Source of the DNA: Weissella bombi
GTDB taxonomy: Bacteria; Bacillota; Bacilli; Lactobacillales; Lactobacillaceae
DNA length: 61,489 bases
Assembly (NCBI RefSeq): GCF_900094835.1
Contig: NZ_FMAO01000011.1
Location: forward strand, 1-61,489
Direction: 5' to 3'
Shown piece after piece: positions 1 through 11,318 of this stretch (the first letter of the stretch is position 1; each line of letters starts with the position of its first letter). Both the position numbers and the translations under genes were made by a program. The notes under the pieces are model-generated. The model saw only the letters and a list, made by a program, of their open reading frames with translations. It had not been told where the DNA came from and did not search any database.

Positions 1-40
1 AGCTTAATGCTTGAAGACCCTACACATTTGTTCTATCGAA

Positions 41-65
41 ACGATATTCAGTTTTCAATGATCAA
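41..65 (-). promoter_or_regulatory. rRNA operon leader, boxA-like antiterminator
   Basis: Read on the minus strand this holds ATTGAAAACTGAATATC, which resembles the boxA-type sequence (TTGAAAACT) of Firmicutes rRNA leaders and spacers. It lies directly downstream of two strong promoters. A short hairpin (arms GTTGTC and GACAAC, 70-86) sits between promoter P2 and this box. The transcript runs leftward out of the window, so a 16S gene is expected just beyond position 1. The rRNA itself is not in the window. Confidence 0.6.
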
Positions 66-93
66 CGTCGTTGTCTCGTTGACAACTTAATCT

Positions 94-122
94 ATATTAC
101 AGAAGTCATATCAATTTGTCAA
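94..122 (-). promoter_or_regulatory. rRNA promoter P2
   Basis: Minus-strand TTGACA (122-117), a 17-nt spacer and TAATAT (99-94). It is near consensus and is the downstream member of a tandem pair, as usual for rRNA operons in this group. Confidence 0.75.
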
Positions 123-191
123 CATCTTTTTAGAAAATAAATATTAACAGATTTGATTTGAATTAATGTAATGCCGTTGCCGACTTGATAT

Positions 192-220
192 ATATTACAC
201 ATCATTTCATACAAAGTCAA
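192..220 (-). promoter_or_regulatory. rRNA promoter P1
   Basis: Minus-strand TTGACT (220-215), a 17-nt spacer and TAATAT (197-192). It lies 98 bp upstream of P2 and has identical geometry. Confidence 0.72.
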
Positions 221-285
221 CACTTTTTCAAAACAAACGTAGAAACATGCTAAATAATCCACTTTAAACACCCTTTTAATACAAC

Positions 286-323
286 AAAAGCTAAGGCAGA
301 CTCCCATCTACCTTAGCTTTTTT
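286..323 (-). terminator. polC terminator, bidirectional
   Basis: An 11-bp perfect stem (AAAAGCTAAGG with CCTTAGCTTTT) and a 14-nt loop, with T-rich flanks on both strands. It insulates polC from the rRNA promoters. Confidence 0.8.
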
Positions 324-353
324 ACTTATAAGTTTAATTTTTAATCGTATCAA

Positions 354-3300
354 CTAAAACAACGCTAACTGATTTTCATCAGGCATGCCATTCAATACAC
401 CATTATCATCTAAGAACTGCATCAATGTTTTAGAAATACCACCACGTTGTGCCAGATCTTCCTTTGAAAGGAATTCACCAGCTGCACGTGCTGCAATAAT
501 TCTTTTAGCAACGTTGTCACCTAACCCAGGAACTGAATTAAATGGTGCTATTAATGTATTGCCATCAATTAACCATTCCTCAGAATCTGATTTATACAAA
601 TCTACCATACTAAAATCAATACCACGTTCAAGTGCTTCATTAGCAATTTCAAGGACTGTTAACAGATCCTTATCTTTTGCCGAAGCATCATTTCCTTGAT
701 GTTTGATTTCCATTATTTTAGCTTTTGTACTATTCAACCCATGAGACATTGAAACAATATCAAAATTGCTAGCGCGAACTGAAAAGTAAGCAGCGTAGTA
801 AAGCGTTGGAAAATAAACCTTGAAATAGGCAATACGTAACGCCATTAAAACATAAGCCGCTGCGTGCGCCCTAGGGAACATATACTTAATCTTCAATCCA
901 GATTCGATATACCACTCTGGTACACCGGCTGCACGCATTTCAGCTTGGAAATTATCCGCAATTCCTTTACCTTTACGCACCTTCTCCATAATTTGGAAAG
1001 ATGACTCCGGATTAACACCATAGTTAATCAAGTCGGTCATAATCTTGTCACGCGTTCCAATAACCGTTCCAATTGTCGCAACACCACGTTCAATCAATTC
1101 ATCAGCATTACCACGCCAAACATCAGTTCCATGAGACAAGCCTGAAATTTGTAGTAATTCAGAATAGTTTTTAGGATGTGTTTCTTCCAACATCCCCCTG
1201 ACAAAGGCCGTTCCAAATTCCGGCACACCCAAAGTCCCAGTCTTAGAAAAGATTTGGTCTTCTGTGACACCCAATACTTCTGGTGATGAGAAAAGACTCA
1301 TAACACCAGGATCATTCATTGGAATAGTCGTTGGATCGATACCAGACATATCTTGTAACGCACGTATCATCGTTGGATCATCATGCCCCAAGATATCCAT
1401 TTTCAAAATGTTATCGTGAATTGAATGGAAATCAAAGTGAGTTGTCCGCCAAGTTGCTGACAAATCATCTGCAGGATACTGAATTGGTGTGAAATCATAA
1501 ATTTCCATATCATCTGGAACAATCAAAATACCGGCTGGATGTTGACCAGTCGTACGCTTAACACCAGTTGCACCCATAGCTAAACGTTCCACCTCAGCTC
1601 CTCTAAACTGCTTATCATGATCACGTTCATACGCTTTAACATAACCAAACGCAGTTTTATCGGCAACCGTCGCAATTGTTCCAGCACGGAACACATTGTT
1701 TTCTCCGAACAGTGACTTCATATAATTGTGCGCAAACGGTTGATAATCCCCCGAAAAGTTCAAATCAATATCGGGAACTTTGTTTCCTTTGAATCCTAAG
1801 AAAGTTTCAAACGGAATATTATGTCCATCCCCAATTAACTTAGAACCATCAATTGGACTATATTTTTCTGGTAAATCATAACCTGATTCATAATCTCTTG
1901 GATCCACAAATTCAACATAATCACCATTCACACTACGATAGTGTGGTGGCAAAGCATTCACTTCAGTTATTCCAATCAACAACGCAATCAAAGAAGATCC
2001 AACTGATCCACGAGACCCAACCAAGTAACCATCCTTATTTGATTTAGCTACCAAACGTTGTGCAACCAAATAAATAACCGCGAATCCATTCTTAATAATA
2101 GAATTCAATTCTTGTTCAACACGTGCCTCAACAATTTGTGGCAACGGATTTCCATACATCCGATAAGCAGTCTCATATGACTTTTGTCGAATTTCCTCAT
2201 TCGCAGTTGGCATGTTAGGCGGATAATTTCCCGTCTTAATCGCCTCAACGTCATCAATCATATCAGCAACAACGTGTGTATTATCAATAACTATCTTTTG
2301 CGCTAAATCAGACCCCATCCAGCTAAAATCATCCAACATTTCTTGAGTTGTACGTAAATGCAATTCAGGTAAACTATGGCGATTTAACGGATTAGCACCA
2401 CCTTGTGAACTAATTAAAATCTTACGATAAATAGCATCTTCTGGATTTAAATAATGCACATTTCCCGTTACAACAACTGGTTTATTCAGCTCATCCCCAA
2501 TCTTAACGGCCTGCATCATTAATTCACGTAGTCGGGCTTCATCCTTAATTAATTCACCTTCAATTTCTGGTAAATAATTAGCTGAAGGTTGAATTTCAAT
2601 ATAATCATAATATTTTGCTTTAGCTTTAGCTGCTGCGTAGCCCTTTTGCATCAATGCTTCCCAGAATTCACCAGAAGTATCTCCTGTTCCTAGTAGTAAC
2701 CCTTCACGATATTTATTTAATAATGAACGTGGCACACGGGCATTGCGATAAAAATAATGCACGTTTGATTCAGAAATCATTTTATAAAGATTTTTAACCC
2801 CTAATTGATTCTTAATCAACACAACGGCATGATTTGGTCTTCCATGACGCCAAGCATCATTTTCTGTCATACGGTCATTTAACTGATCGGCATACGTAAT
2901 CCCATACGAATCACGTGCTTCATCTAAGAAAATACGATTCAAGTGACCTGTTGTCTCCGAATCAAAAATAGCACGGTGATGTTGCTCTAGTTGCACACCA
3001 AAATGCTTAGCCAATGTATTCAAACGATATGAACGCATATGTGGATATAAGAAACGGGCTAGCGTCAAAGTATCGATAACCGGGTTCGTAATCGCACCCA
3101 TCCCGTGTCTCTCATAACCTTCATTCATAAAGCCCATATCAAAAGTGACATTATGACCAACTAAAATTGTATCGCCATAAAATTCACGGAAAGCCGTAAA
3201 TACTTCTTCTTCAGACTTTGACCCACGGACCATATCATCTGTTATGGATGTTAAATTCGTTGTTGTTTGGCTTAATGGGAAACCAGGATCGATAAATTCA

Positions 3301-4670
3301 GAAAATTCAGCAATCACATTACCTTTTTGCATTTTGACGGCTGATAATTCAATAACCTTGTCATAAGCTGCTGATAATCCAGTCGTCTCCACGTCAAATA
3401 CCACATATTCTGCATTACTGAGTTCAATATGCGCGGGATTAAAAATAATCGGCTCACCGTCTTCAACCAAGTTAACCTCGACACCATAAATCATTTTCAT
3501 GTCATTGTCAGCTGCAGACGAAGCTGCTTCCGGGAAACCTTGTGCACCAGCAGTATCAGTAATTGCAATGGCATCCATACCCCAGTCATGGGCTTGTTTA
3601 ACATAGTCTTTGATACCGTTAGTAGCATCCATTGTCGACATTAATGAATGTGTGTGTAATTCAATGCGCTTACGATCGCCTTCATAGGTCTCAAGACGTG
3701 GCTGATGCTTAATGATTTGAATATCATATGCCATCATCGTCAAATCATGCAAGAAATCATCCTGTTGAACCGGACCGCGCGCACGAATCCACATACCAGC
3801 CTTAATGTTCTCAAAGAACTCAATATCAGCATCATCGCGTGAAAACTTCTTCAAAACAAATGAACTGGTATAATCAGTTACTTTCATCGTTAATAACTGA
3901 CGTTCCGACTTTAAGACCTTGACTTCAGCATCAAAAATGTAACCTTCCACAACCACTGAACGTTCTTCATCGACAATATCAATCATATCAGTAACGTCAG
4001 CGTCACTAGCAATTTTACGTCCTAAATAATTGCTACCGCCATTTGACCCACTGTGGCTAACACTTTTACGTTGTTTAGCTGCTTGCTCAATTTGTACATG
4101 CGCTATCTGCGATAGCTGTTCGTCTTGCGAAGCGCGTTGCGCCATAGCGGCTGCTTGTGATTCTGCTACAAGTTGTTCATCAACATTTACCGTAAATGGT
4201 AATTCCGAAGTAATTCCTATCTGATGATAAGTGCTTTGAATAAGAGGCAATCCGGTTTGCGTTGCATATTTACTCCATGCCGTTGATGCAAAATTTAAGA
4301 CTAATTGATCATTATTAATTACTGGCATTACCTGATTGAAGGCTCTTTGGAATGCACCAGGTTCATTTTGATGTTGGTTTAGTACCCATCCCCAATAATC
4401 GACAACTTGGGTTAAGTTTGGTTGATTCACCAAATTAATTTCATAATTAACTGTTGCAATATTAGCAAAAGTCGTTTGTAATTTACCAATCAACATTGCT
4501 AATGTTGACACGTCAGGCAACTCAGGCAATGACAAATGAAACTGCCAAATGCGTGACTGCTTATGTATTGTTAATTTTGTGAGGCTTGCATCTTGAAAGA
4601 TGTTTGGTACCTCCTCGTATTGTAACTGTCGTAACAATACTTGAAATTGTTCTTGCGGGTTTAACGCCAT
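354..4670 (-). CDS. polC: DNA polymerase III subunit alpha, PolC type
   Basis: Replicative DNA polymerase of low-GC Gram-positives with built-in 3'-5' proofreading. About 1,438 aa, the usual PolC length. In order: N-terminal region, OB fold (about 235-325), PHP domain starting at the HTHS motif (about 340), DEDD exonuclease inserted at VFDVETTG (about 425-432), the rest of PHP, then the C-family polymerase core and C-terminal duplex-binding region. The start is uncertain by one codon: a GTG at 4673 directly precedes the ATG at 4670, and an AAAGGGG ribosome site lies 6 or 9 nt upstream. A TATAAT -10 element is at 4715-4710. Odd: the PHP motif usually written TDH reads TDT (about residue 373), so one expected metal ligand appears lost. 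Confidence 0.97.
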   Translation of the reverse strand: MALNPQEQFQVLLRQLQYEEVPNIFQDASLTKLTIHKQSRIWQFHLSLPELPDVSTLAMLIGKLQTTFANIATVNYEINLVNQPNLTQVVDYWGWVLNQHQNEPGAFQRAFNQVMPVINNDQLVLNFASTAWSKYATQTGLPLIQSTYHQIGITSELPFTVNVDEQLVAESQAAAMAQRASQDEQLSQIAHVQIEQAAKQRKSVSHSGSNGGSNYLGRKIASDADVTDMIDIVDEERSVVVEGYIFDAEVKVLKSERQLLTMKVTDYTSSFVLKKFSRDDADIEFFENIKAGMWIRARGPVQQDDFLHDLTMMAYDIQIIKHQPRLETYEGDRKRIELHTHSLMSTMDATNGIKDYVKQAHDWGMDAIAITDTAGAQGFPEAASSAADNDMKMIYGVEVNLVEDGEPIIFNPAHIELSNAEYVVFDVETTGLSAAYDKVIELSAVKMQKGNVIAEFSEFIDPGFPLSQTTTNLTSITDDMVRGSKSEEEVFTAFREFYGDTILVGHNVTFDMGFMNEGYERHGMGAITNPVIDTLTLARFLYPHMRSYRLNTLAKHFGVQLEQHHRAIFDSETTGHLNRIFLDEARDSYGITYADQLNDRMTENDAWRHGRPNHAVVLIKNQLGVKNLYKMISESNVHYFYRNARVPRSLLNKYREGLLLGTGDTSGEFWEALMQKGYAAAKAKAKYYDYIEIQPSANYLPEIEGELIKDEARLRELMMQAVKIGDELNKPVVVTGNVHYLNPEDAIYRKILISSQGGANPLNRHSLPELHLRTTQEMLDDFSWMGSDLAQKIVIDNTHVVADMIDDVEAIKTGNYPPNMPTANEEIRQKSYETAYRMYGNPLPQIVEARVEQELNSIIKNGFAVIYLVAQRLVAKSNKDGYLVGSRGSVGSSLIALLIGITEVNALPPHYRSVNGDYVEFVDPRDYESGYDLPEKYSPIDGSKLIGDGHNIPFETFLGFKGNKVPDIDLNFSGDYQPFAHNYMKSLFGENNVFRAGTIATVADKTAFGYVKAYERDHDKQFRGAEVERLAMGATGVKRTTGQHPAGILIVPDDMEIYDFTPIQYPADDLSATWRTTHFDFHSIHDNILKMDILGHDDPTMIRALQDMSGIDPTTIPMNDPGVMSLFSSPEVLGVTEDQIFSKTGTLGVPEFGTAFVRGMLEETHPKNYSELLQISGLSHGTDVWRGNADELIERGVATIGTVIGTRDKIMTDLINYGVNPESSFQIMEKVRKGKGIADNFQAEMRAAGVPEWYIESGLKIKYMFPRAHAAAYVLMALRIAYFKVYFPTLYYAAYFSVRASNFDIVSMSHGLNSTKAKIMEIKHQGNDASAKDKDLLTVLEIANEALERGIDFSMVDLYKSDSEEWLIDGNTLIAPFNSVPGLGDNVAKRIIAARAAGEFLSKEDLAQRGGISKTLMQFLDDNGVLNGMPDENQLALF

Positions 4671-4709
4671 CACTTATTGCCCCTTTCATGAATTTTTTAA
4701 TCTATTGCT

Positions 4710-4715
4710 ATTATA
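4710..4715 (-). promoter_or_regulatory. polC promoter -10 box
   Basis: TATAAT on the minus strand, 40 nt upstream of the polC start and downstream of the 4772-4807 terminator. This implies that polC has its own promoter. The -35 is weak: only T-rich sequence at 17 nt. Confidence 0.45.
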
Positions 4716-4771
4716 CATTGTCCTCGTAAGATAAAAATAACAAAACGATTAATTGATTTATTGAACATAAA

Positions 4772-4807
4772 AAAAGAGGAAGCAACGGGCAAGTTGCTTC
4801 CTCTTTT
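4772..4807 (-). terminator. terminator after proS / candidate sRNA
   Basis: A 14-bp perfect stem (AAAAGAGGAAGCAA and complement) with an 8-nt loop CTTGCCCG on the minus strand, followed by a T run. Confidence 0.85.
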
Positions 4808-4992
4808 GGTAATGAATAGCACTCATACTATGTCATTACCGTAATCAAATTAGATGGGCGTCTAATTGATTATAAAAGGTATATTAAATATACCAATTTA
4901 AGGAGTAGTTGCAGGAACGGGCATTCCTGCTAGGTTATGAGTAATCATTATGGGCATCGATGTGATATCTCTGTATCCCTCATCGATAGTTA
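4772..4992 (-). ncRNA. candidate multi-hairpin small RNA
   Basis: The gap between proS and polC contains five successive inverted repeats plus a terminator and no plausible ORF. Minus-strand order: stem ATCGATG/CATCGAT (4987-4956), GCAGGAA/TTCCTGC (4930-4911), GGTATAT/ATATACC (4894-4878), AATCAATTAGA paired with TCTAATTTGATT (4871-4843), GGTAATGA/TCATTACC (4840-4808), then a 14-bp terminator stem with a T run (4807-4772). The pentamer GCCC[A/G] recurs four times, three times as hairpin loop and once just after the first stem. A possible -10 (TATAAC) lies near 4996-4991. A trans-acting or protein-binding RNA is inferred. A long proS 3' UTR is the alternative. Confidence 0.5.
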
Positions 4993-5039
4993 TACTATAA
5001 ATCTAAAATCTTAAAACAAGTATAAAGATTTATAAATGA

Positions 5040-6755
<1,716 letters not shown>

Positions 6756-6851
6756 TTATACCCATTCCTAATCTTTGCGTTTTATCGACGCATTAAAATT
6801 CTTTTTCTATCTTAACACATTTGTCTATGCACTACATTTCAAGCAGGTTAA

Positions 6852-8108
6852 TTACTTAATGAAATAACGTAATATATCATTACCCGTTACAGCAATCATC
6901 AAGACAAATAATAAACCAACACCAACTAACGTGACGGCTAATTCAGCCTTTTCAGGTACCGGTCGCCTAATTATCGCTTCAACCGCATTGAACAATAACT
7001 TACCACCATCTAATCCTGGAATTGGCAACAAGTTCATCATCCCCAAGTTGACCGATAACCATGCCATAAATGAAACCACGGCCAACAAGCCCATATGACT
7101 AACTTCCGATGTGTTCTTGTAAATTGCAACCGGTCCACCAAGTTTATTTAGTGAAAAGCCTTGTACTAAGTTTTTAATTGCCCTGAATATTTGAGTCATT
7201 GATTGACCAGTCATTTGGAACCCATAACGTACACGAGCCGTCAACGCATTAGTTTGCTTTGACGTTACACCAACCTGACCAATAACCATGCCACCATTTT
7301 TTATCCCCTTAGGTTTAATTGTGACATGTTTCGTTTTGCCGTTGCGTTCGTACGTAATCGCAACTTTTTGGTTTGCTAACGGTTGAATTGTATTTTGCAT
7401 TTTTTGCCATGAATTGATTTTTTTACCATTAATGGCCTTTATCTCATCATTATGTTGCAAGCCAGCTAAGGCTGCTGGCGAATCTTTTGTTACCTGATCA
7501 ATCGTCGTTGTTGATACACCTGGCAAAGTAAACGCTAACCCGATAAACAATACTAACGTCAAAATGAAATTATTGAATGGACCTGCAAAGTTAATTAACG
7601 CACGTTGCCATAATTTTGCTGATTCAATATGTGTATCTCGGGGAGCAACCAATACCATTGTCCCATCAGGTTCAATAATTGAAGCATCATGATCGACAGT
7701 CAATCGTACTAACTGACTATCATTAGCCAAATAACCTTCAATGAACATGCCATCAACTAAGTCAACTCGGTTAACGGTAATGACCTGTCCACCAACCAAC
7801 TCCTCTTGTTCGGATAAATTAATTTTAGTGACCACATTGTCTACCAAAACAACTGTAACTGACATGCCAGGTTGAATTGGATCTGTGTCCGTATCCCCAC
7901 GACCTGCCATACGGACATAACCACCCACTGGTAAAATACGCCACGTATATGTTGTACCATTACGTTGTGTTTGTAAGATTTTGGGTCCCATACCAATGGC
8001 AAACTCACGCACACGGACGCCCGATTTTTTCGCAAAGTAAAAGTGCCCAAATTCATGCACAATTACAATAACGCCAAACACAATAATAAATGTAATAATT
8101 GCTGTCAT
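6852..8108 (-). CDS. rseP: Site-2 zinc metalloprotease RseP/RasP
   Basis: Intramembrane protease that cleaves anti-sigma factors and signal-peptide remnants. 418 aa from the start chosen here. The first membrane helix carries the HEFGH zinc motif (residues 18-22), a PDZ domain follows in the middle, and the C-terminal membrane part has GLDGGKLLFN with the third zinc ligand. The reading frame opens 18 bases further upstream, but the ATG at 8108 has GGAG 6 nt upstream and begins with the typical MTAIITF, so it is preferred. The region between the first helix and the PDZ domain holds an inserted beta-rich stretch, as in other lactic acid bacteria. Confidence 0.95.
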   Translation of the reverse strand: MTAIITFIIVFGVIVIVHEFGHFYFAKKSGVRVREFAIGMGPKILQTQRNGTTYTWRILPVGGYVRMAGRGDTDTDPIQPGMSVTVVLVDNVVTKINLSEQEELVGGQVITVNRVDLVDGMFIEGYLANDSQLVRLTVDHDASIIEPDGTMVLVAPRDTHIESAKLWQRALINFAGPFNNFILTLVLFIGLAFTLPGVSTTTIDQVTKDSPAALAGLQHNDEIKAINGKKINSWQKMQNTIQPLANQKVAITYERNGKTKHVTIKPKGIKNGGMVIGQVGVTSKQTNALTARVRYGFQMTGQSMTQIFRAIKNLVQGFSLNKLGGPVAIYKNTSEVSHMGLLAVVSFMAWLSVNLGMMNLLPIPGLDGGKLLFNAVEAIIRRPVPEKAELAVTLVGVGLLFVLMIAVTGNDILRYFIK

Positions 8109-8176
8109 TCTTTTCTCCATCCCCATTCCAAGTAGGGTTAGTATACAATAAAAATCCCTTACACGGTACTATTGAA

Positions 8177-8205
8177 AAAGGACCGATGATGACCATCGAT
8201 CCTTT
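8177..8205 (-). terminator. hairpin between cdsA and rseP
   Basis: On the minus strand, AAAGGATCGATG pairs with CATCGGTCCTTT (one G-U pair) around a 5-nt loop, followed by TTTTT. It may partly attenuate read-through into rseP. Confidence 0.65.
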
Positions 8206-8217
8206 ATATCATTTTAT

Positions 8218-9009
8218 TTATGCAAAAACACCCAACAAGTACATCAATGGTAATACTATCAACATTGAATCAAAACGATCTAAGATACCACCGTGTCCAG
8301 GCAAAGCATTTCCCGAATCCTTCACGTGATAAAAACGTTTTAAAGATGACTCAATCAAATCACCAAACTGACCAGCAACTGACAAAACAATGCTAATAAG
8401 AAGCATCACACCCCAGTTGTAACGTTGTGGGAAGAAATAAACATAAATTGCTGCCAATACAACAGCAATCACACTACCACCAATTGAACCTTCCCAAGTC
8501 TTATTTGGTGAAATAGCGGTCAACTTATGCTTACCAAGCTTACGTCCCACTAGATAAGCTGCAGAATCTGTTACCCAAACAATCAAAAAGGCATACATTA
8601 GAGTATCAAGACCAGCAGCTCGTGCTGAAACCATCATACCAAAACCTAATCCCACATATATCATCGTTAACGTGAAGACACCTGCATCCTCAAAATTAAA
8701 TTTGTTACGTGCAACTACCGTATGTAATAACATCAAAATAACAAAAATGTACAACAATGAAGAACGTTGTAATGTTACCGGCAAATTAAGTTCATGCCAG
8801 ATACTAGTTGGTAACGTCATTACAATGGCGCCTAATATTGTTAGTACAGCACCAAAATCTACCAACAATGTACGACGCATTAAAACTACTTCAGAAGCTG
8901 CAACTGCTGCTAATACAGAAGCGGCTATTTGAATCCAAATACCACCCGCAATTAAAATTGGTATAAAAATCACCAACGCAACGACTGCCGTAATTACCCG
9001 TGTTTTCAT
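8218..9009 (-). CDS. cdsA: Phosphatidate cytidylyltransferase
   Basis: Makes CDP-diacylglycerol from phosphatidate and CTP, the entry to phosphatidylglycerol and cardiolipin. 263 aa with about eight membrane segments. The C-terminal family signature is visible: the SPNKTWEGSIGG stretch (about residue 167) and the KRFYHVKDSGNALPGHGG segment with catalytic Asp/Lys, followed by LDRFDS. It is 11 bp downstream of uppS and clearly in the same operon. No dxr gene is found between cdsA and rseP, consistent with isoprenoids made by the mevalonate route in this group. Confidence 0.96.
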   Translation of the reverse strand: MKTRVITAVVALVIFIPILIAGGIWIQIAASVLAAVAASEVVLMRRTLLVDFGAVLTILGAIVMTLPTSIWHELNLPVTLQRSSLLYIFVILMLLHTVVARNKFNFEDAGVFTLTMIYVGLGFGMMVSARAAGLDTLMYAFLIVWVTDSAAYLVGRKLGKHKLTAISPNKTWEGSIGGSVIAVVLAAIYVYFFPQRYNWGVMLLISIVLSVAGQFGDLIESSLKRFYHVKDSGNALPGHGGILDRFDSMLIVLPLMYLLGVFA

Positions 9010-9020
9010 TCTTTCATCTC

Positions 9021-9809
9021 CTATTTCTGATCACTTTTATTTTCTGCTAAACCACCAAAACGACGATGACGTGATTGATAAGTCATAATTGTTCGTTTCA
9101 AAACAGCCGGCGTAAATTCTGGCCAGTGTTCATCAACAAAAACAAATTCAGCATATGCAACTTGCCAAAGCAAAAAATTAGATAAGCGTTCTTCGCCACT
9201 CGTACGAATCAACAAATCCGGATCTGCATACTCTAGTGATGATGTCATCATTGATTGATCAACTAAATGTTCATCAATATCTTCTGGTTTTATTTCGCCC
9301 TTCAAAACACGTTGCGCAATTTGTTGAACACCCGAAACGATTTCAGCCCGTCCACCATAATTTAACGCAAAATTTAATACCATACCTGTATTATTAGCAG
9401 TCTGTTCAATTGCCTTATTAACTGCCTTTTGTGTATGTTTAGGTAATTGATCAATATAGCCAATTACATTTACTCGAATGTTATTAGCAATTAAATCAGG
9501 AACAAACGTGTCAAAAAATCTACCAGGTAACTTCATTAAAAAGCCAACCTCTGTATCCGGACGTTTCCAGTTTTCTGTCGAAAAAGCATATAAAGTTAAT
9601 ACCTTTACACCTAAATCACTGGCAGCTTTAGTAATGTCTTTAACAACTTCCATTCCACGCTGGTGGCCAGAAACTCGTGGTAGATTCTGTTTTTTTGCCC
9701 ATCGGCCATTACCATCCATGATAATCGCAATATGCTTTGGAATTCGTTCACTATCCAATTCAATTGATTGCGTATCAACATGCTTCTCATGTCGGTCATT
9801 AAAAAACAC
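9021..9809 (-). CDS. uppS: Undecaprenyl diphosphate synthase (isoprenyl transferase)
   Basis: cis-Prenyltransferase that makes the C55 lipid carrier for peptidoglycan and wall polymers. 262 aa. The substrate-binding MDGNGRWAKK (catalytic Asp about 32), the TLYAFSTENWKRP block and the C-terminal RTSGEERLSNFLLWQ signature are all present. The start codon is GTG, chosen because GGAGGG lies 6 nt upstream. It is the first gene of the uppS-cdsA-rseP cluster, and a promoter is expected in the 104-bp gap before the HAD gene. Confidence 0.97.
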   Translation of the reverse strand: MFFNDRHEKHVDTQSIELDSERIPKHIAIIMDGNGRWAKKQNLPRVSGHQRGMEVVKDITKAASDLGVKVLTLYAFSTENWKRPDTEVGFLMKLPGRFFDTFVPDLIANNIRVNVIGYIDQLPKHTQKAVNKAIEQTANNTGMVLNFALNYGGRAEIVSGVQQIAQRVLKGEIKPEDIDEHLVDQSMMTSSLEYADPDLLIRTSGEERLSNFLLWQVAYAEFVFVDEHWPEFTPAVLKRTIMTYQSRHRRFGGLAENKSDQK

Positions 9810-9913
9810 GATTTTCCCTCCGGTATCTTGATAATTTTCTATTATTAATTATTTTGCAAATCATAATCTTATACATTATACCAGGTTGTCGCAAAACATT
9901 TTAACATTATCAG

Positions 9914-10765
9914 TTATTTATCAAAAATTTTACTTGCATTATCATCAAAAGCACCCGCTAATAGTGCTTCTATCGTATCCAAAACACCATTATGATTATT
10001 ATCATTAACAGCTAAATTATCAACACGAACTTTCATAAAGTCTTCCGCATTTGGCATTACAAATGGATATTTAACATAACGTAACATTTCCAAATCATTA
10101 CCATTATCACCAAAAGCGGCCATTTCCTCTGGTTTAATATCCCATTTTTCACCTAATTGTTCTAAACCTGTTCGCTTATTAACACCTGGTGCCAATATAT
10201 CAACTGTACCAAATCCAGAACCGGTTGTATGCAATTCTTCACCAAACTCTGCGCGTAATTGTTGAATATACTGATGTACATCAACACCTTGTGGCCAAAC
10301 AAAAGTAAAGCGGAAAATATTATCTTCAATTTCTTTAAACTTTTCTACTTGGTGAACAATAGGGTAAAAACTCTTAACCATGCTAATAACTTCTGGTGTT
10401 GCATGATTTGACACATATGCCCCATTATGACCTGATAAAACAATTAAATTCTCTAACTTAGCATTAACTCGGTTATTCCAATCAATCACACGATCGATTT
10501 GTTCATTAGTAATTGAAGATTCAGCAATCACTTCCTCATGGTTCATTACCAAAGCACCATTATCTGATACGTATGTCACACGATCTGGATTAACTGGATT
10601 AAAATATGAACGTAATTGCGTATATTGATTTCCACTCGCCGCAACAAAGTGAATACCGCGTTCATCTAATTCATCTAACAAATTTTCCATACGTGCATAA
10701 TCAAATGTACGATCATCACGTAATAGCGTGCCATCCATATCCGTTGCAATCAACTTAATCGTCAT
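9914..10765 (-). CDS. Cof-type HAD-IIB family hydrolase
   Basis: Probable sugar-phosphate or nucleotide phosphatase. 283 aa with the HAD motif I DMDGTLL near the N-terminus (nucleophile Asp about 9), SGN (motif II), a C2B cap, and motif IV GDNGNDLEML (about 218). The substrate cannot be read from the sequence. It overlaps the upstream GtrA-like gene by 4 bp, so the two are translationally coupled. Confidence 0.9.
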   Translation of the reverse strand: MTIKLIATDMDGTLLRDDRTFDYARMENLLDELDERGIHFVAASGNQYTQLRSYFNPVNPDRVTYVSDNGALVMNHEEVIAESSITNEQIDRVIDWNNRVNAKLENLIVLSGHNGAYVSNHATPEVISMVKSFYPIVHQVEKFKEIEDNIFRFTFVWPQGVDVHQYIQQLRAEFGEELHTTGSGFGTVDILAPGVNKRTGLEQLGEKWDIKPEEMAAFGDNGNDLEMLRYVKYPFVMPNAEDFMKVRVDNLAVNDNNHNGVLDTIEALLAGAFDDNASKIFDK

Positions 10766-11187
10766 TTTTTAATTTTCTCCTTCATTTTAAATATTAATAA
10801 TTTACTTAATACATAATTAGAAACTATCACAAATATATTTTGAATGATATTCCAAATCATATCATTTTGGTGCAAGATGTGAACACCGAATAGTATAATT
10901 AAATATCCTACCACTCCTGTTGCTAACCGTGCCAGAAAAAATTTAATCATTTCTAGTATAATATTACCAAAACCTGTCGTTTGACTATCAAATACCCATT
11001 TACGATTTGTTAAATAAGCAAATAACACACTTAACAACCATGCTAACAAATATGACATATTAATAGTTACATCTACCCAACGGGCACCAGTATAGACAAC
11101 AATATTAACAACCGTTGTCAAGCCACCAAATATTAAATACATTAATTGCATACGATATTTAGCGATAATTGCCATGATTTTGCTCAT
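10762..11187 (-). CDS. GtrA-like membrane protein
   Basis: Small membrane protein, 141 aa with four predicted helices, matching the GtrA family (flippases or accessory proteins for lipid-linked sugars used in wall or teichoic acid glycosylation). Features seen: FGGLTTVVNIVVY in helix 1, the SYLLAWLLSVLFAYLTNRKWVF block typical of the family, and a Lys-rich C-terminus. The frame opens at 11205, but the ATG at 11187 has GGAG 7 nt upstream, while the first ATG has no ribosome site. It is coupled by a 4-bp overlap to the HAD gene. Confidence 0.85.
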   Translation of the reverse strand: MSKIMAIIAKYRMQLMYLIFGGLTTVVNIVVYTGARWVDVTINMSYLLAWLLSVLFAYLTNRKWVFDSQTTGFGNIILEMIKFFLARLATGVVGYLIILFGVHILHQNDMIWNIIQNIFVIVSNYVLSKLLIFKMKEKIKK

Positions 11188-11318
11188 TTTCTTACTCCAT
11201 TTCAATAAATCAAAAAAATATACTCAAAATATTATATCAAACTCACTGCTAAACCGTTAATTTGCTACAATTATTATCAGAGGGTATTATGAAATTAACT
11301 AACTAGAAAGGCTTTATT

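Noticed and set aside
119-307. Minus-strand ORF of 62 codons beside polC
   Set aside because: It spans the two rRNA promoters and terminator, has no ribosome site and has a Cys/Phe-rich composition unlike its neighbours.
4772-4807. GGAAGCA-like motif suggesting SRP RNA
   Set aside because: The motif is simply one arm of a perfect terminator stem, and no SRP-type single long hairpin with the conserved apical loop exists here.
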